Numbered from the stretch's first letter, positions 1-9,025 are shown. The stretch: 64,000 nt of DNA from CBDDIP01 sp965279405 (GCA_965279405.1 OZ257157.1:5084001-5148000); one strand, 5' to 3'. Notes: a model not told the origin generated them from the letters alone. Program-made: numbers and translations.

Positions 1-12
1 TCGCTTTCACAC

Positions 13-403
13 GGGGCTGACTGGTTTCGACATCAGTTTCATTGTTCGAGCGTGCGACCCGAGTTGCTCAGACTCGCTAAACGGGGCAAACAACAGAATT
101 GCCAACGAGCAGTTCGCTCTCGCAGCCTGACCTAGTCAGTTTGTAGAGAGACATCGTGACCAGCAATGGCGCACGGGGCCGATCCACCGCAGCCCGGCAA
201 CAGAAGCGGGGGATGGCAATGGGAAAGACCGTTGACCGTGGGAAAGACCGCTGACTGATCGGAAAGACGATCCGTGGGCAGCCGAGTGATCGACTGCCAG
301 CCGACCCGCCGGTCCCTCTGCGTCAGAGGGTGAGTCGGGAATGGTCGTAGCACGAACGTTCAGTGCCTGATGGACGGGGGTTCGATTCCCCCCAGCTCCA
401 CCC
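13..403 (+). ncRNA. ssrA: tmRNA (ssrA), one-piece
   Basis: Transfer-messenger RNA that rescues stalled ribosomes together with SmpB. The 5' end GGGGCTGA (13-20) followed by the conserved TTTCGAC segment can pair with AGCTCC at 394-399, closing the tRNA-like acceptor stem. The T-arm GGTTCGATTCC sits at 379-389. The tag frame starts at GCA (86-88) and reads ANNRIANEQFALAA, ending TGA at 128-130; the final ALAA is the usual protease-degron end. The middle (130-345) is the pseudoknot domain and contains three GGGAAAGAC/GGAAAGAC-like segments around 220-270. CCA is not fully encoded (ACC at 400-402 is followed by C), so the exact 3' end is uncertain by a few bases. The promoter lies left of the window. 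Confidence 0.95.
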
Positions 404-420
404 GCTCACGAAGAGTCGAG

Positions 421-1725
421 TCAGCCCGAACCAGGAAGCTCGGCGACGAGCGTCTGGTGGACGTCGTATGCGAGCGTCAGCAGTGCGTCGTCGGTGATCT
501 CGCGGGTGTTGGCGTGGATCACGACGGTGATGCCGTGCACACGGTCGACCGCGAGCATCGTGCGCGACCCGAGCGTCTCGCCGTCGTGGAACGAGAAGAC
601 CACGGTCGGCGTGGTCGTGTTCTCGAGGTCGCACGGGCAGACGTGCGCGAGCCAACCCGTGCCCCAGCCCGTGTGCGCCGGTTCCTCTGCCGTCGCCGAG
701 ATCGGCGTCGGGCGGAAGAAGAAGTCGTCGGTGGCGCCGCCGAGCGCTCGCCCGTCGCCGAGTGCGCTCCCCCACGTCAGCACGTCGGCGATCGTCGACA
801 CCACGCCGCCATGGGCTTCGGTGGCCGACAGCAGCACGCCGAGCACGGGTGTCGAGACGATGTCCTCGTCGCGGGCGACGGTGTCATCGAACGTCGTCCG
901 ATCACCCTGGATGCCACCCCAACCGTTGTCGTCGAGCGTGAACCAACCGTGGTCGAGTCCTCGTGACGCGTCGTCTGGATCGATGGTGGTGTCGCTCATC
1001 CCCAACGGTTCGAAGAAGCGCTGCGTCAGTTCGTCGGCCAACGATCGCCCGGTGACCTCCTCGATGATGATCCCGGCGATGATGAACGGCGCCTGCGCGT
1101 ACTGGTAGTGCCCGGGTTCGTTGGTGGCTTGCGGCGCTGCCAGATCCAGCGCCTCGGCAAGCGTGTACCGCCGAGTCGGATCGGCCAGCAGCGCGTTGCG
1201 CCAGGCGGCCGTGTCGACGTTGTCGGTCAACCCGCTGGTGTGTGTCAGCAGCTGACCGATGTGGATGTTCGCTGCGTTCGGCACCTGCGGCACCCAACGA
1301 TCGATCGTGTCGTCGAGATCGAGCTTGCCGTCCTCCTGGAGCGCCATGATCTCGGCGGCGATGAACGTCTTGGTGACCGAGGCGATGAGGATCCGACCGG
1401 TGCCGAGCTGGCGGGTCTCGGGATCCCGGCCGTCCGCTCCGGCGTTGACGACCACGTCGCAACCGCCTGGCAGTCGAGCGGCGACGATGACGCCGTACGT
1501 GTGCTGGTCGTCGACGAAGTCGATCGCCATCTCGCGGATCTGCTCACGAACGGCCGCCTCGATGTCGCAGTCCGCCGGAGCGGTGATCGCCGTCGCGTCG
1601 ACGCCAGGGTTTGCGACGGTCGCCACCGCCCGGTCTCGTGCATCGCCGCTCGCGCACGACGACGCCACGACGACGGCGAGCAGCAACGCCGCGCGGCGAC
1701 CGACCCGACGCCGAGCTGCGGTCAT
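421..1725 (-). CDS. Exported serine hydrolase, beta-lactamase/D-Ala-D-Ala carboxypeptidase family (lipoprotein)
   Basis: 434-aa penicillin-binding-like serine hydrolase. The ATG at 1725 gives an Arg-rich n-region, a hydrophobic core (about 12-20) and the lipobox-like ASSC with lipidation Cys24, so it is probably a membrane-anchored lipoprotein. The nucleophile motif S-V-T-K is at 116-119; the second motif appears as Y209-A-Q211 in place of the usual Y-x-N; an H-D-G near the C-terminus can serve as the K/H-T-G element. The family covers esterases, carboxypeptidases and peptidases, so the substrate cannot be named. The start overlaps the stop of the upstream NTF2-like gene by 4 bases (ATGA), so the two are translationally coupled. 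Confidence 0.85.
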   Translation of the reverse strand: MTAARRRVGRRAALLLAVVVASSCASGDARDRAVATVANPGVDATAITAPADCDIEAAVREQIREMAIDFVDDQHTYGVIVAARLPGGCDVVVNAGADGRDPETRQLGTGRILIASVTKTFIAAEIMALQEDGKLDLDDTIDRWVPQVPNAANIHIGQLLTHTSGLTDNVDTAAWRNALLADPTRRYTLAEALDLAAPQATNEPGHYQYAQAPFIIAGIIIEEVTGRSLADELTQRFFEPLGMSDTTIDPDDASRGLDHGWFTLDDNGWGGIQGDRTTFDDTVARDEDIVSTPVLGVLLSATEAHGGVVSTIADVLTWGSALGDGRALGGATDDFFFRPTPISATAEEPAHTGWGTGWLAHVCPCDLENTTTPTVVFSFHDGETLGSRTMLAVDRVHGITVVIHANTREITDDALLTLAYDVHQTLVAELPGSG

Positions 1726-2177
1726 TCCGCGGCGCCTGCCGCGACGGAGACCGGGTTGCGCAGCCAGAACTCCTCGAGCGCTTCGTGGGCGAGGTCGGTC
1801 GTCCAGATGCGGTTGACCCGACCGTCGGGGTCGCAACGCTCCACCCAGATGGCGCGGTTGTCGAACCGATCACCCTCGGGCGTCTGGCCGGTCTCGTGGA
1901 CGATCGTGATCGACATGTCAGCATCCGCGTAGACGCACGTGCCGACCTGGCGCCAGGTGTCGCCGAAGATCGGCGCGAACTGCATGGCGAACTCGAGCCA
2001 GGCCTGCTTGCCGACGGTGTGCCGCCACGGCCCGGCGCCGGGACCGTTGTCGACCACGACGTCGTCAGCGAGGTTCTCGAACCACGGCTCGTAGTCCCCC
2101 CGCCCGACGGCGTCCCACAACGCCTGTGCCGCCGCCTGGCGATCCGTGTGTGCTGCGATGTCCGGTCGATCTCCCAT
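1722..2177 (-). CDS. NTF2-like / SnoaL-type small protein
   Basis: 151-aa single-domain protein of the nuclear-transport-factor-2-like fold: an N-terminal helix with A-A-Q-A-L-W-D-A-V, the segment W-F-E-N-L-A-D-D-V-V-V-D-N typical of SnoaL cone proteins, and a C-terminal beta-rich half. Such proteins are steroid isomerases, polyketide cyclases or ligand-binding proteins; catalytic residues are not clear, so no function is claimed. I use ATG 2177 rather than the longer frame to 2210, because the family begins close to this point. It is first of a two-gene operon with the serine hydrolase and is divergent from the LuxR-type regulator, with a perfect dyad in between. Confidence 0.7.
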   Translation of the reverse strand: MGDRPDIAAHTDRQAAAQALWDAVGRGDYEPWFENLADDVVVDNGPGAGPWRHTVGKQAWLEFAMQFAPIFGDTWRQVGTCVYADADMSITIVHETGQTPEGDRFDNRAIWVERCDPDGRVNRIWTTDLAHEALEEFWLRNPVSVAAGAAE

Positions 2178-2212
2178 GCCGCTCGACCGTACGGATCGAC
2201 GTCGCGGCAAAC

Positions 2213-2230
2213 ATCTGCCGTTCGGCAGAT
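2213..2230. promoter_or_regulatory. Perfect 18-bp dyad, probable regulator operator
   Basis: ATCTGCCGTTCGGCAGAT is a perfect inverted repeat (8-bp arms, 2-bp centre). It lies in the 86-bp gap between two divergent genes and its centre is about 43 bp from both start codons (2177 and 2264). LuxR-type HTH dimers bind dyads of this size, and the adjacent rightward gene encodes such a protein, so autoregulation plus control of the NTF2/serine hydrolase pair is a reasonable inference. Confidence 0.55.
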
Positions 2231-2263
2231 CTTCCGCGCATCCGCCACTGAGAAGATGAGCAG

Positions 2264-4966
2264 ATGAGCTCGCCCGGCCACCACGACCTCGTCGGGCGCG
2301 ACGCAGACCTGGCCGCCTTGGACGGGCTGATCGCCGGCGGCCGTGCCGTGACGCTCACCGGGCCCGGCGGGGTCGGCAAGACGACCCTGGCGATCGCCGT
2401 CGCCGACCGGATGGGCCGGCGTGGATGGCGCGTCGGCGTGATCGAGCTCGCATCGGTGACGGGCGCAGATCGTCTCGCCCAGGCCATCGGCACATCGCTC
2501 GGGATCCGTGCCGTCCCGCTCGACGATGCAGCGTCGATGATCGTCGACTGGGCGCACGGAGAGCCGGCGCTGCTCGTCCTCGACAACTGCGAGCACCTCG
2601 GCGACGCTCCGGCACGGCTCGTCGTCGACACCATCGCCCGCGCTCCGCACGTTGTCGTGCTCGCCACGAGCCGTGAGCCGCTGCGACTCTCCGGCGAGCA
2701 GCTCTACGACGTGAGCCCGCTGTCGACGACCGATGGCGCAGTGCCCGCTGCGGCGCAGCTGTTCGTCGATCGAGCGAGGCTGGTCTCCCCTGGCCTCCAA
2801 CCGACGGAAGCACAGTGGCGTTCGATCCGCGACATCACCTCGTACCTCGACGGCATGCCGTTGGCGATCGAGATGGCGGCGTCCCGTGCTCGCTCCGTCG
2901 AAGTTGCCGAGCTGGCAGATGCGGTACGTCTCGACCTCTCGCTGCTGACGCTCGACGGCGTCGACGTGCCGACGCGTCAACGGACCATGCACGCGTGCAT
3001 CGACGCATCGTTCGGGCAACTCGATCAGGTCCAGCGGCAGGCGATGGGTTCGTTGTCCACGTTCGAGGGCGGGTTCCGCCTCGCGGATGCTCACGCGGTG
3101 CTCGACCCGAGCGCATCGTCGTCGCACGTCATCGCCGTCCTCGGCCGCTTGGTCGACCGGTCGCTGATCCAACGCGACGGCGATGCCACCGACACCGGAT
3201 ATCGGATGCTGCACGTCGTTCGAGCCTTCGCTCGTCAGCACGCCGACGACGAGTCGGCCGCCATCGCCAAGCGGCGACACATGGAGCACTTCGCCGCGCT
3301 GTGCGACGAAGGCCGGGCCGGGTTGGAGACGAACCGGCAGTCGCAGTGGCTGGCCACGCTGTCGAGGTGCGCGTCGGACATCGACTCGGCGATGCACTTC
3401 GCCGCCGAGAACGACGAGGCCAGCACGCTCTGGCGGATGTGCGGCTCGTTGACGTTCGTGTGGGTGGCCGCAGCCCGGTTCGCCGAAGGGGCGCAGTGGT
3501 TCGCCGAGTGCTGCGAGCACCTCGACATCCCCATCACGGCTCAGCTGCCGGCGCGCTGGGGAGCAGCGCACCTGGCGGTGTACTCCGGCGACGTCGAGCG
3601 CGCCTTCACGCTGGCCGACGAGACGTTGGCGATGGCGCGCCAGATCGGTGATCGATCGTTCGTCGCCCGATGCGAGAACGCGCTCGGCGTCGGTGGGATG
3701 TTCAACCAGCGGACGAGGGCACGTGAGGTGCTGCGATCGTCGATCGAGGGCTCCGTCGGCGTCGACGACTGGTGCCACGTCGACTCGTCGCAGGTGCTGG
3801 CGTACATCGACCTCCAGGAGCTGCGCGTCGACGATGCCGTGCGTCGCCTGGCATCCGTGCGACCGCTCGTCGAGCACCTGCGCCACCCGCCACTGCTGGC
3901 GTGGGACTGGTTGGGTCGCTACCAAGCCGCGGCGATCCGTGGCGATGTCGTCGAGGCGGGCGCGCTCGAGCGACGGACGGTCGACCACGTCGCAGCGGCC
4001 GGCGACACGTCGATCAGCGCACTGCTGGTCGCCGCGCAGAGCCAGGTTGCGCAACGAGCGGGTCGCGCCGCCAACACGCTCGACGACGTCGAACGCGCAC
4101 TGGATCGCTGTGTCGCTCAAGGAGCCCACACCGCCGCGCTGACGCTGGTCGGTGCGTTGATCGACGCCTGCCTGAGCGTCGGCGACGTCGAGCGGGCGAG
4201 GCAGCTCCTCGACGACGTGGAAGGCGATGTCGAGCAGCACGCGCCCGACGTGGCGATGACGCTGCACCTCCAGCGATGCCGTTGGGCACTCGCCGTCGGC
4301 GACCTGTCCGCTGCCGAGTCCGCTGCGGTGCTGGCGCAGCGAGTGGCCGAACGCCACGGAACGCCGCCGGGGCTCGCCGTCGTGCAGTGCTGGTCGGCCT
4401 TCATCGCCACGAGCGCGTCGCGACCGACCGTGGCGTGGCGGTCGGCGATCGCCGCGTGGTCGGTGCTGCGCGCCGAGCGACTGGACGCGCACGCGATCGG
4501 GTGCCTGCGCGTCATGGCGCTCTGCTGTGCGTCGTTCGACGACCACACCGGCGCGATGCGCGTCGTCGGCGCGGCGGATGCGTTGGCCAGACGGGTCGGC
4601 GTCGTCGACGAACCGTGCGGCTCGCTGTTCGCCGCAACGCTTGCGGAGCTCGCATCTGCCGCCGACGACGATCTGATCGCCGCCAGAACCCAGGGCGAAG
4701 GCCTCGACCCGGATGCGGCGTTCGCCTCAGTGGCCCGATCGACGGGCCCGCGCCGCAGACCGAACAGCGGCTGGGAGGGCTTGACGCCGGCCGAGCGCCA
4801 GGTGGCCACGCTCGTGGCGGAGGGCTTGACGAACCGGCAGACCGCCGAGCGCCTGTTCATCGGTGCGGGGACGGTCAAGACCCACCTGGAGCACGCCTAC
4901 GCGAAGATCGGTGTGCGCAATCGGACCGAGCTCACCGCAGCGTTCCACCGCGAACACCACTCGTAG
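2264..4966 (+). CDS. Large ATP-binding LuxR-family transcriptional regulator
   Basis: 900-aa STAND-type regulator. It begins with a short V-G-R-D AAA entry motif and Walker A G-P-G-G-V-G-K-T-T (33-41), then Walker B L-V-L-D-N with following C-E-H (104-111). A winged-helix region follows the ATPase, and a long alpha-helical TPR-like middle (about 330-830) is presumed to be the sensor. The last about 62 residues are a LuxR/GerE HTH: L-T-P-A-E-R-Q-V-A, E-G-L-T-N-R-Q-T-A, G-T-V-K-T-H-L. ATP binding and inducer sensing presumably drive oligomerisation and DNA binding as in MalT-type proteins. It stands alone and is divergent from the NTF2-like/serine hydrolase pair, which are its most likely targets. 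The inducer is unknown. Confidence 0.88.
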   Translation: MSSPGHHDLVGRDADLAALDGLIAGGRAVTLTGPGGVGKTTLAIAVADRMGRRGWRVGVIELASVTGADRLAQAIGTSLGIRAVPLDDAASMIVDWAHGEPALLVLDNCEHLGDAPARLVVDTIARAPHVVVLATSREPLRLSGEQLYDVSPLSTTDGAVPAAAQLFVDRARLVSPGLQPTEAQWRSIRDITSYLDGMPLAIEMAASRARSVEVAELADAVRLDLSLLTLDGVDVPTRQRTMHACIDASFGQLDQVQRQAMGSLSTFEGGFRLADAHAVLDPSASSSHVIAVLGRLVDRSLIQRDGDATDTGYRMLHVVRAFARQHADDESAAIAKRRHMEHFAALCDEGRAGLETNRQSQWLATLSRCASDIDSAMHFAAENDEASTLWRMCGSLTFVWVAAARFAEGAQWFAECCEHLDIPITAQLPARWGAAHLAVYSGDVERAFTLADETLAMARQIGDRSFVARCENALGVGGMFNQRTRAREVLRSSIEGSVGVDDWCHVDSSQVLAYIDLQELRVDDAVRRLASVRPLVEHLRHPPLLAWDWLGRYQAAAIRGDVVEAGALERRTVDHVAAAGDTSISALLVAAQSQVAQRAGRAANTLDDVERALDRCVAQGAHTAALTLVGALIDACLSVGDVERARQLLDDVEGDVEQHAPDVAMTLHLQRCRWALAVGDLSAAESAAVLAQRVAERHGTPPGLAVVQCWSAFIATSASRPTVAWRSAIAAWSVLRAERLDAHAIGCLRVMALCCASFDDHTGAMRVVGAADALARRVGVVDEPCGSLFAATLAELASAADDDLIAARTQGEGLDPDAAFASVARSTGPRRRPNSGWEGLTPAERQVATLVAEGLTNRQTAERLFIGAGTVKTHLEHAYAKIGVRNRTELTAAFHREHHS

Positions 4967-5107
4967 CGGTCACAACCGTGAGGTGAGGGCGGTGCCGCCG
5001 AGCACGATCGCCACCACCCGATCGATCTGCGTCGCAGTCCTTCGTCCGCGAAAGAGCAGCGGCACCGTGATGAACGGAGCGCCGAGCACGGGGATACCGT
5101 CGGCGAG

Positions 5108-5617
5108 ATGATGCCCCGGACCCGGATCCTGACGAGGAAGTCCGACCGCACGGCCGCAAACGTCGCGCACGGCCCGAACTGGCCGGTCGTGATCGGCGCG
5201 AGCGTCGCGTTCGGCACGGCGTTCGCCTTCGTCATGCCGCCGACGACGGCGCTGTACTGGTACGCCTTTCCGCTGTTCGGCATCGGGATCCCGTACGTCG
5301 CGCAGGTTCGCGCGACGCTCACGCCGAGATGGTGGTTGACCCTCGGAGCTGCCGCCGTCGTCAGCCCGGTCGCGCTCGCCCTCGACTGGGCGTTCTCCGG
5401 GCACATCCTGTTCAACGTGCTGCTGCTCGGCCACGTCGCCGAGAACCCCGCTCGCGACACCGCATGGGTGCCGCTGCTCGGCGCCTCGCTGGTGCACCTG
5501 TTCGTCCTCAAGGCGACGACGCAGACCGGCCGCGATCTCGTCGGCGGCGTGCTGTCCGCGGCCATCGCCGGCGGCATCCTCGCCGTGTCACGCAGAACGC
5601 GACCCGCTGTCAGCTGA
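5108..5617 (+). CDS. Hypothetical membrane protein
   Basis: 169 aa with about four hydrophobic segments (around 28-50, 52-65, 78-98, 105-130 and a final one near 145-160), so an integral membrane protein. No catalytic motif is recognised. The start is either of two tandem ATGs (5108 or 5111). The 141 bases upstream hold no other gene. Its 3' end overlaps the 3' end of the convergent phosphotransferase gene by 8 bases. Confidence 0.65.
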   Translation: MMPRTRILTRKSDRTAANVAHGPNWPVVIGASVAFGTAFAFVMPPTTALYWYAFPLFGIGIPYVAQVRATLTPRWWLTLGAAAVVSPVALALDWAFSGHILFNVLLLGHVAENPARDTAWVPLLGASLVHLFVLKATTQTGRDLVGGVLSAAIAGGILAVSRRTRPAVS

Positions 5618-8165
5618 GGATCTCGACGTAGCCGTCCGCGCCGTTGACGCGGATCCGTTGTCCATCGCGGATCAGCAGCGTGGCGTGCTCGACGCCGACG
5701 ACCGCGGGCAGGCCGTACTCCCGTGCGATGACCGCCCCGTGCGTCATCGGTCCACCGACCTCGGTCACCAGTGCAGCGACCGCGACGAACAGCGGCGACC
5801 AGCTCGGATCGGTGTAGGCGGTGACGAGGATGTCGCCGGGCTCGATGTCGGCTGCCTCGGCGATGTCGAGGATGACGCGGGCTCGGCCTTCGATCGTGCC
5901 GTGCGAGACGGCGATCCCGGCGAGCGCGCCCGCCGGGAGGGCGTCGCGCCGGTACGAGCCACTGACGATCTCGCCATCGGAGGTGATCACCCGCGGTGGC
6001 GTGAGCGACTGATACGACGTGAGCTCGTCCTTGCGACGGGCGATGAGCTCGTCGTCCGCGCGGCCCGTGCGCACGGCGTGCTCGAGCTCGTCGAACGTCA
6101 GGAAGAAGATGTCCGCCGGGTCGCTGATCACTCCCGCGCTGACGAGTCGGTCGGCTTCCTCGAGCAGGGCCCGCTTGTAGAGGATCGTGCGACAGACGAC
6201 GCCGTACTTGGGGTGCTCGCGGTAGCCCGCGAACGTCCGCACGCGATCGATCATCGCCTTCGTCTCCTCCGCCTTGCGCTGCCCGTCCGGCAACGCACGC
6301 AGTCGCGTCAGCACGTCGGCTTCCTTCGCCGCCGACGCCTCTCGACCTTGCTCGAATCGGCGCTGCCCTTCTCCGGGCTCGAAGTGCTTGATGTTGCCGA
6401 GGAGCAGCGGCACGAGCGCACTCGGCTGCTCGCTCCAGCGCGGCCGGGTGATGTCGATCTCGCCGACGCACCGCATCCCGTACCGATCGAGGTACGCCAC
6501 GATCGCTTCCCGTGCCTCGGCTCCGCCGGGCAGAGCAGCCAGCTCGTCGATGAACCCGTCGTCGACGACACCGTGCAAGAAGTCGACCACAGCAGTGTGC
6601 GGGCGGATCGCGTCGGCGACGTCCATCAGCGCCAGCCCCATCTCCGAGGTGACGTTGCCCGGCGCCGACTGCGTCAGCGCGTCAGCCGCGTTCTTCTCGC
6701 CGAGCCACTCGTCGAGGTGGTCGTTGAGCCACCACGCGGCGTCCATGCCCGTCATGATCGCCTGATGGCTGAACGGATCGAACAGCAGCCGCTTCAGCTC
6801 GAGGACGTCCGTCCGGATGAATTGGAGGAGCGCCTCGCCCGAGACCGTGCGGATGTCGCGTTGCAGCACGGCGACGGAGGCGGAGGTCCGGGCGACGAGC
6901 CCGGCGACGATCGTCGGGTCAGGATCGAGCAGATCCAGCCCACCGTTGCCGCGGAGTGGCGGCGCCGGCGGCGCATCGTCGGCCGCTGGAGTGATGTCGC
7001 CGCGATCGAGGATCGTCTGCATCGCTCCGCCGATCAGCGGGTCCGCCTTCGTGAACATCGCCACCAGACCAGCACTGGTGGCCGGTGATGCCAAGCGGTC
7101 GGCGACGTCGACGAAGAGTCGCCCGGCCGACTCGTACATCCGCGGCAACGCGATCATCTGCCACATCGAGAACCCGAGCGGCCGCATCGCGTCCGTCATC
7201 ATCTGCTGGTGCCCGACGGACACGAAGACGTGGAACCCGTCGTCGTCGGCCACCGGCGGCTGGAACAGCGTGGTGATCGGTCGGCTCTGCACGATGGCGA
7301 AACGGCCACCGTGATCGCCCTGGTCGACGAGGCACCACTCGACGTCCTGCGGGCTCCCGAAGTGCGATGCGATCCGCAGACCCGACTGCGCGATGCGCAG
7401 CACGTCGGCATCGCTCAGCACCCGACGTTCGCCGGCGACTCGCACCGCGTCCACGCTCCCTCCACGAACCTCGTACGAGTCGGCGTTCACCCGCCCGGAC
7501 ACCAGCCCCTCACCGAGGCCGAGGGCCGCCTCGATCGCGACGACCTTCCGGTTCCCCGAGACCGGGTCGGCGGTGAACATCACACCCGCTGCGACCGGCT
7601 GCACCATCCGTTGCACGACGACGGCCATGTGCACGCTGCGATGGTCGAAGCCGTTGCGCACGCGATAGCTGACGGCGCGATCGGTGAACAGCGAGGCCCA
7701 GCACCAGCGGACGTGTTCGACGATCGCGCTCGGACCGACGACGTTCAGGAACGAGTCCTGCTGGCCGGCGAACGACGCGTTCGGGAGGTCCTCCGCGGTT
7801 GCACTGGATCGCACCGCGTAGGCATCGTCGACACCGAGCCCGGCGAGCGATTCGGTGATCGCTGTCGCGATGTCGTCGGGCACGACGACCGCCTCGATCG
7901 CGTCCCGGATCGCCCGGCTGCTGACGCTGATCGCGGCGCGATCATCCGGGCCCAGTCGCGACAGCTCGTCGAGCAACTCGTCGACTGACGACGACGCCAT
8001 CACCCGACGAAAGGCGTGCGTCGTCACGCAGAACCCGGCGGGCACGTCGATGCCGCCGATGCGGCACAGCTCCCCCAGCCCGGCTCCTTTGCCGCCGACC
8101 ACCTCGACCCACGTCTGGTCGATCTCCTCGAACCCCACCACCCACCTCGTCGAACTCGTTCCCAC
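5610..8165 (-). CDS. rph: Probable rifampicin phosphotransferase (PEP-synthase-like)
   Basis: 851-aa enzyme with the three-part layout of Rph: N-terminal ATP-grasp-like domain beginning V-G-F-E-E-I-D and V-V-G-G-K-G-A-G-L-G-E-L, a central helical domain (about 310-740), and a C-terminal swivelling His domain. The His motif reads G-G-P-M-T-H-G-A-V-I-A-R-E with the phosphoryl-carrying His at about 809; Rph proteins have M-T-H-G, whereas genuine PEP synthases have a Cys-His pair here. Rph uses ATP to phosphorylate rifamycin on its ansa bridge, inactivating it. I chose GTG at 8165 because GGGAGGG (8171-8177) lies five bases upstream; the earlier ATG at 8222 falls inside the predicted promoter. 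A rifamycin-associated-element-like palindrome upstream supports the call. A general PEP-utilising phosphotransferase remains the alternative. Confidence 0.78.
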   Translation of the reverse strand: MGTSSTRWVVGFEEIDQTWVEVVGGKGAGLGELCRIGGIDVPAGFCVTTHAFRRVMASSSVDELLDELSRLGPDDRAAISVSSRAIRDAIEAVVVPDDIATAITESLAGLGVDDAYAVRSSATAEDLPNASFAGQQDSFLNVVGPSAIVEHVRWCWASLFTDRAVSYRVRNGFDHRSVHMAVVVQRMVQPVAAGVMFTADPVSGNRKVVAIEAALGLGEGLVSGRVNADSYEVRGGSVDAVRVAGERRVLSDADVLRIAQSGLRIASHFGSPQDVEWCLVDQGDHGGRFAIVQSRPITTLFQPPVADDDGFHVFVSVGHQQMMTDAMRPLGFSMWQMIALPRMYESAGRLFVDVADRLASPATSAGLVAMFTKADPLIGGAMQTILDRGDITPAADDAPPAPPLRGNGGLDLLDPDPTIVAGLVARTSASVAVLQRDIRTVSGEALLQFIRTDVLELKRLLFDPFSHQAIMTGMDAAWWLNDHLDEWLGEKNAADALTQSAPGNVTSEMGLALMDVADAIRPHTAVVDFLHGVVDDGFIDELAALPGGAEAREAIVAYLDRYGMRCVGEIDITRPRWSEQPSALVPLLLGNIKHFEPGEGQRRFEQGREASAAKEADVLTRLRALPDGQRKAEETKAMIDRVRTFAGYREHPKYGVVCRTILYKRALLEEADRLVSAGVISDPADIFFLTFDELEHAVRTGRADDELIARRKDELTSYQSLTPPRVITSDGEIVSGSYRRDALPAGALAGIAVSHGTIEGRARVILDIAEAADIEPGDILVTAYTDPSWSPLFVAVAALVTEVGGPMTHGAVIAREYGLPAVVGVEHATLLIRDGQRIRVNGADGYVEILS

Positions 8166-8221
8166 CGTTGCCCTCCCAGCTCGTCCTGCGGCCATGCTCT
8201 GCCGGCCTTCGACAGCGAGCA

Positions 8222-8255
8222 TTCACAGCACATCGAGGCACTTGCTTCAAGCCCC
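8222..8255 (-). promoter_or_regulatory. Rifamycin-associated-element-like palindrome with overlapping promoter
   Basis: On the minus strand 8255-8237 reads GGGGCTTGAAGCAAGTGCC, an interrupted palindrome (CTTG-AAG-CAAG core). It agrees at about 15 of 19 positions with the rifamycin-associated element as I recall it (GGGGCTTGCGGCAAGGCCC), found upstream of rifamycin-inactivating genes. TTGAAG inside it (8250-8245) can act as a -35, followed after 17 bases by the weak -10 TGTGAA (8227-8222). Transcription would start near 8215, about 50 bases before the GTG start of rph. Confidence 0.6.
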
Positions 8256-8310
8256 CACCCCTGCACTACGTTGAGAGTGGCGGGCAAGGCGGATGGCGCG
8301 ACGGCCGGGT

Positions 8311-8916
8311 TCACCTGGCTGGTTCGGGTGCCGGATCGACGTGACCTCGATGCACCAGACGCACGATCGCCAGCACGATCACGCCGGCACCGGGGATGAA
8401 CCATGGCGGGATGATCACCGTCACCACGACCGCGGCGAGCGTCGCTCGATTGCCGATGTGACGGCGCCGGCGCCAGGCAGCGATGAGCACGAGCGCGGCC
8501 GCTTCGGCGTACCAGGGGGAGGCGTTGGCAAGCGCATGGTTGGCGACGTCGGGGACCGAGCCGGTCGGCGTGTGCCCGTACCCCGCGGCGACGAGGTCGT
8601 CGACCACGCGCAGGTTGCCGAGCATCACCAGAACCGTCGTCACCATCCAAGCCGCGCCGACGAGCAGCAGGTCGAGCTGGCGGCGAGCCAACGGCGTCGC
8701 CCAGAAGACGATGCACAGGACGGCAGCCGCCATGAACGGCACGGTCGCGCCGGCCAGGTGCCCGGCGGCGTGACCACCGACGTCGTAGCGCGACATCAGC
8801 AGCACCTCCTGGCAGGTCAACGAGACAGCGATGAAGGCCGGCGCCGGCCACCAGCTGCGCGCGAGATCGAGGAGGCGATGCACGCGGCGTGGCGCGGCGA
8901 CGATGTGGTTCGTCAT
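8311..8916 (-). CDS. Hypothetical membrane protein
   Basis: 201 aa with an amphipathic basic N-terminus and about five hydrophobic segments (around 25-40, 50-70, 80-100, 135-147, 155-185), followed by a short charged tail. The sequence S-R-Y-D-V-G-G-H-A-A-G-H has two His in a loop and may bind a cofactor or metal, but this is not diagnostic. I do not recognise the family. It lies between the rph promoter and the MBL gene on the same strand; the 110-bp gap to the MBL gene holds a dispersed repeat, so it is probably transcribed on its own. Confidence 0.6.
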   Translation of the reverse strand: MTNHIVAAPRRVHRLLDLARSWWPAPAFIAVSLTCQEVLLMSRYDVGGHAAGHLAGATVPFMAAAVLCIVFWATPLARRQLDLLLVGAAWMVTTVLVMLGNLRVVDDLVAAGYGHTPTGSVPDVANHALANASPWYAEAAALVLIAAWRRRRHIGNRATLAAVVVTVIIPPWFIPGAGVIVLAIVRLVHRGHVDPAPEPAR

Positions 8917-8962
8917 GCACCGACAGACGCATCACCGCACGGTCGGGGCGACGCGACGCGCC

Positions 8963-9011
8963 AACTGGATGTCTGACTCGCGGGCTCTGCCGCGTTTCAA
9001 ACATCCAGAAA
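8963..9011. repeat. Dispersed palindromic repeat, degenerate copy (family 1)
   Basis: The outer arms CTGGATGT (8965-8972) and ACATCCAG (9001-9008) are perfect; the centre (GACTCGCGGGCTCTGCCGCG) is imperfect. The same flanks (AACTGG at the left, CCAGAAA at the right) recur in the perfect copy at 62643-62690, so this is one family of dispersed elements. It sits directly 3' of the MBL gene that ends at 9026, where it could form a terminator-like hairpin. Confidence 0.75.
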
Positions 9012-9025
9012 TCGACGAGGAGCGA

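Noticed and set aside
1544..4546. 1000-aa minus-strand open frame opposite the LuxR-type regulator
   Set aside because: Low-complexity, Arg/His/Asp-rich translation antisense to a gene with clear Walker and HTH motifs; GC-rich DNA leaves such frames open by chance.
8166..8222. ATG 8222 start for the phosphotransferase
   Set aside because: It overlaps the predicted -10; GTG 8165 has a ribosome site and matches the family's start.
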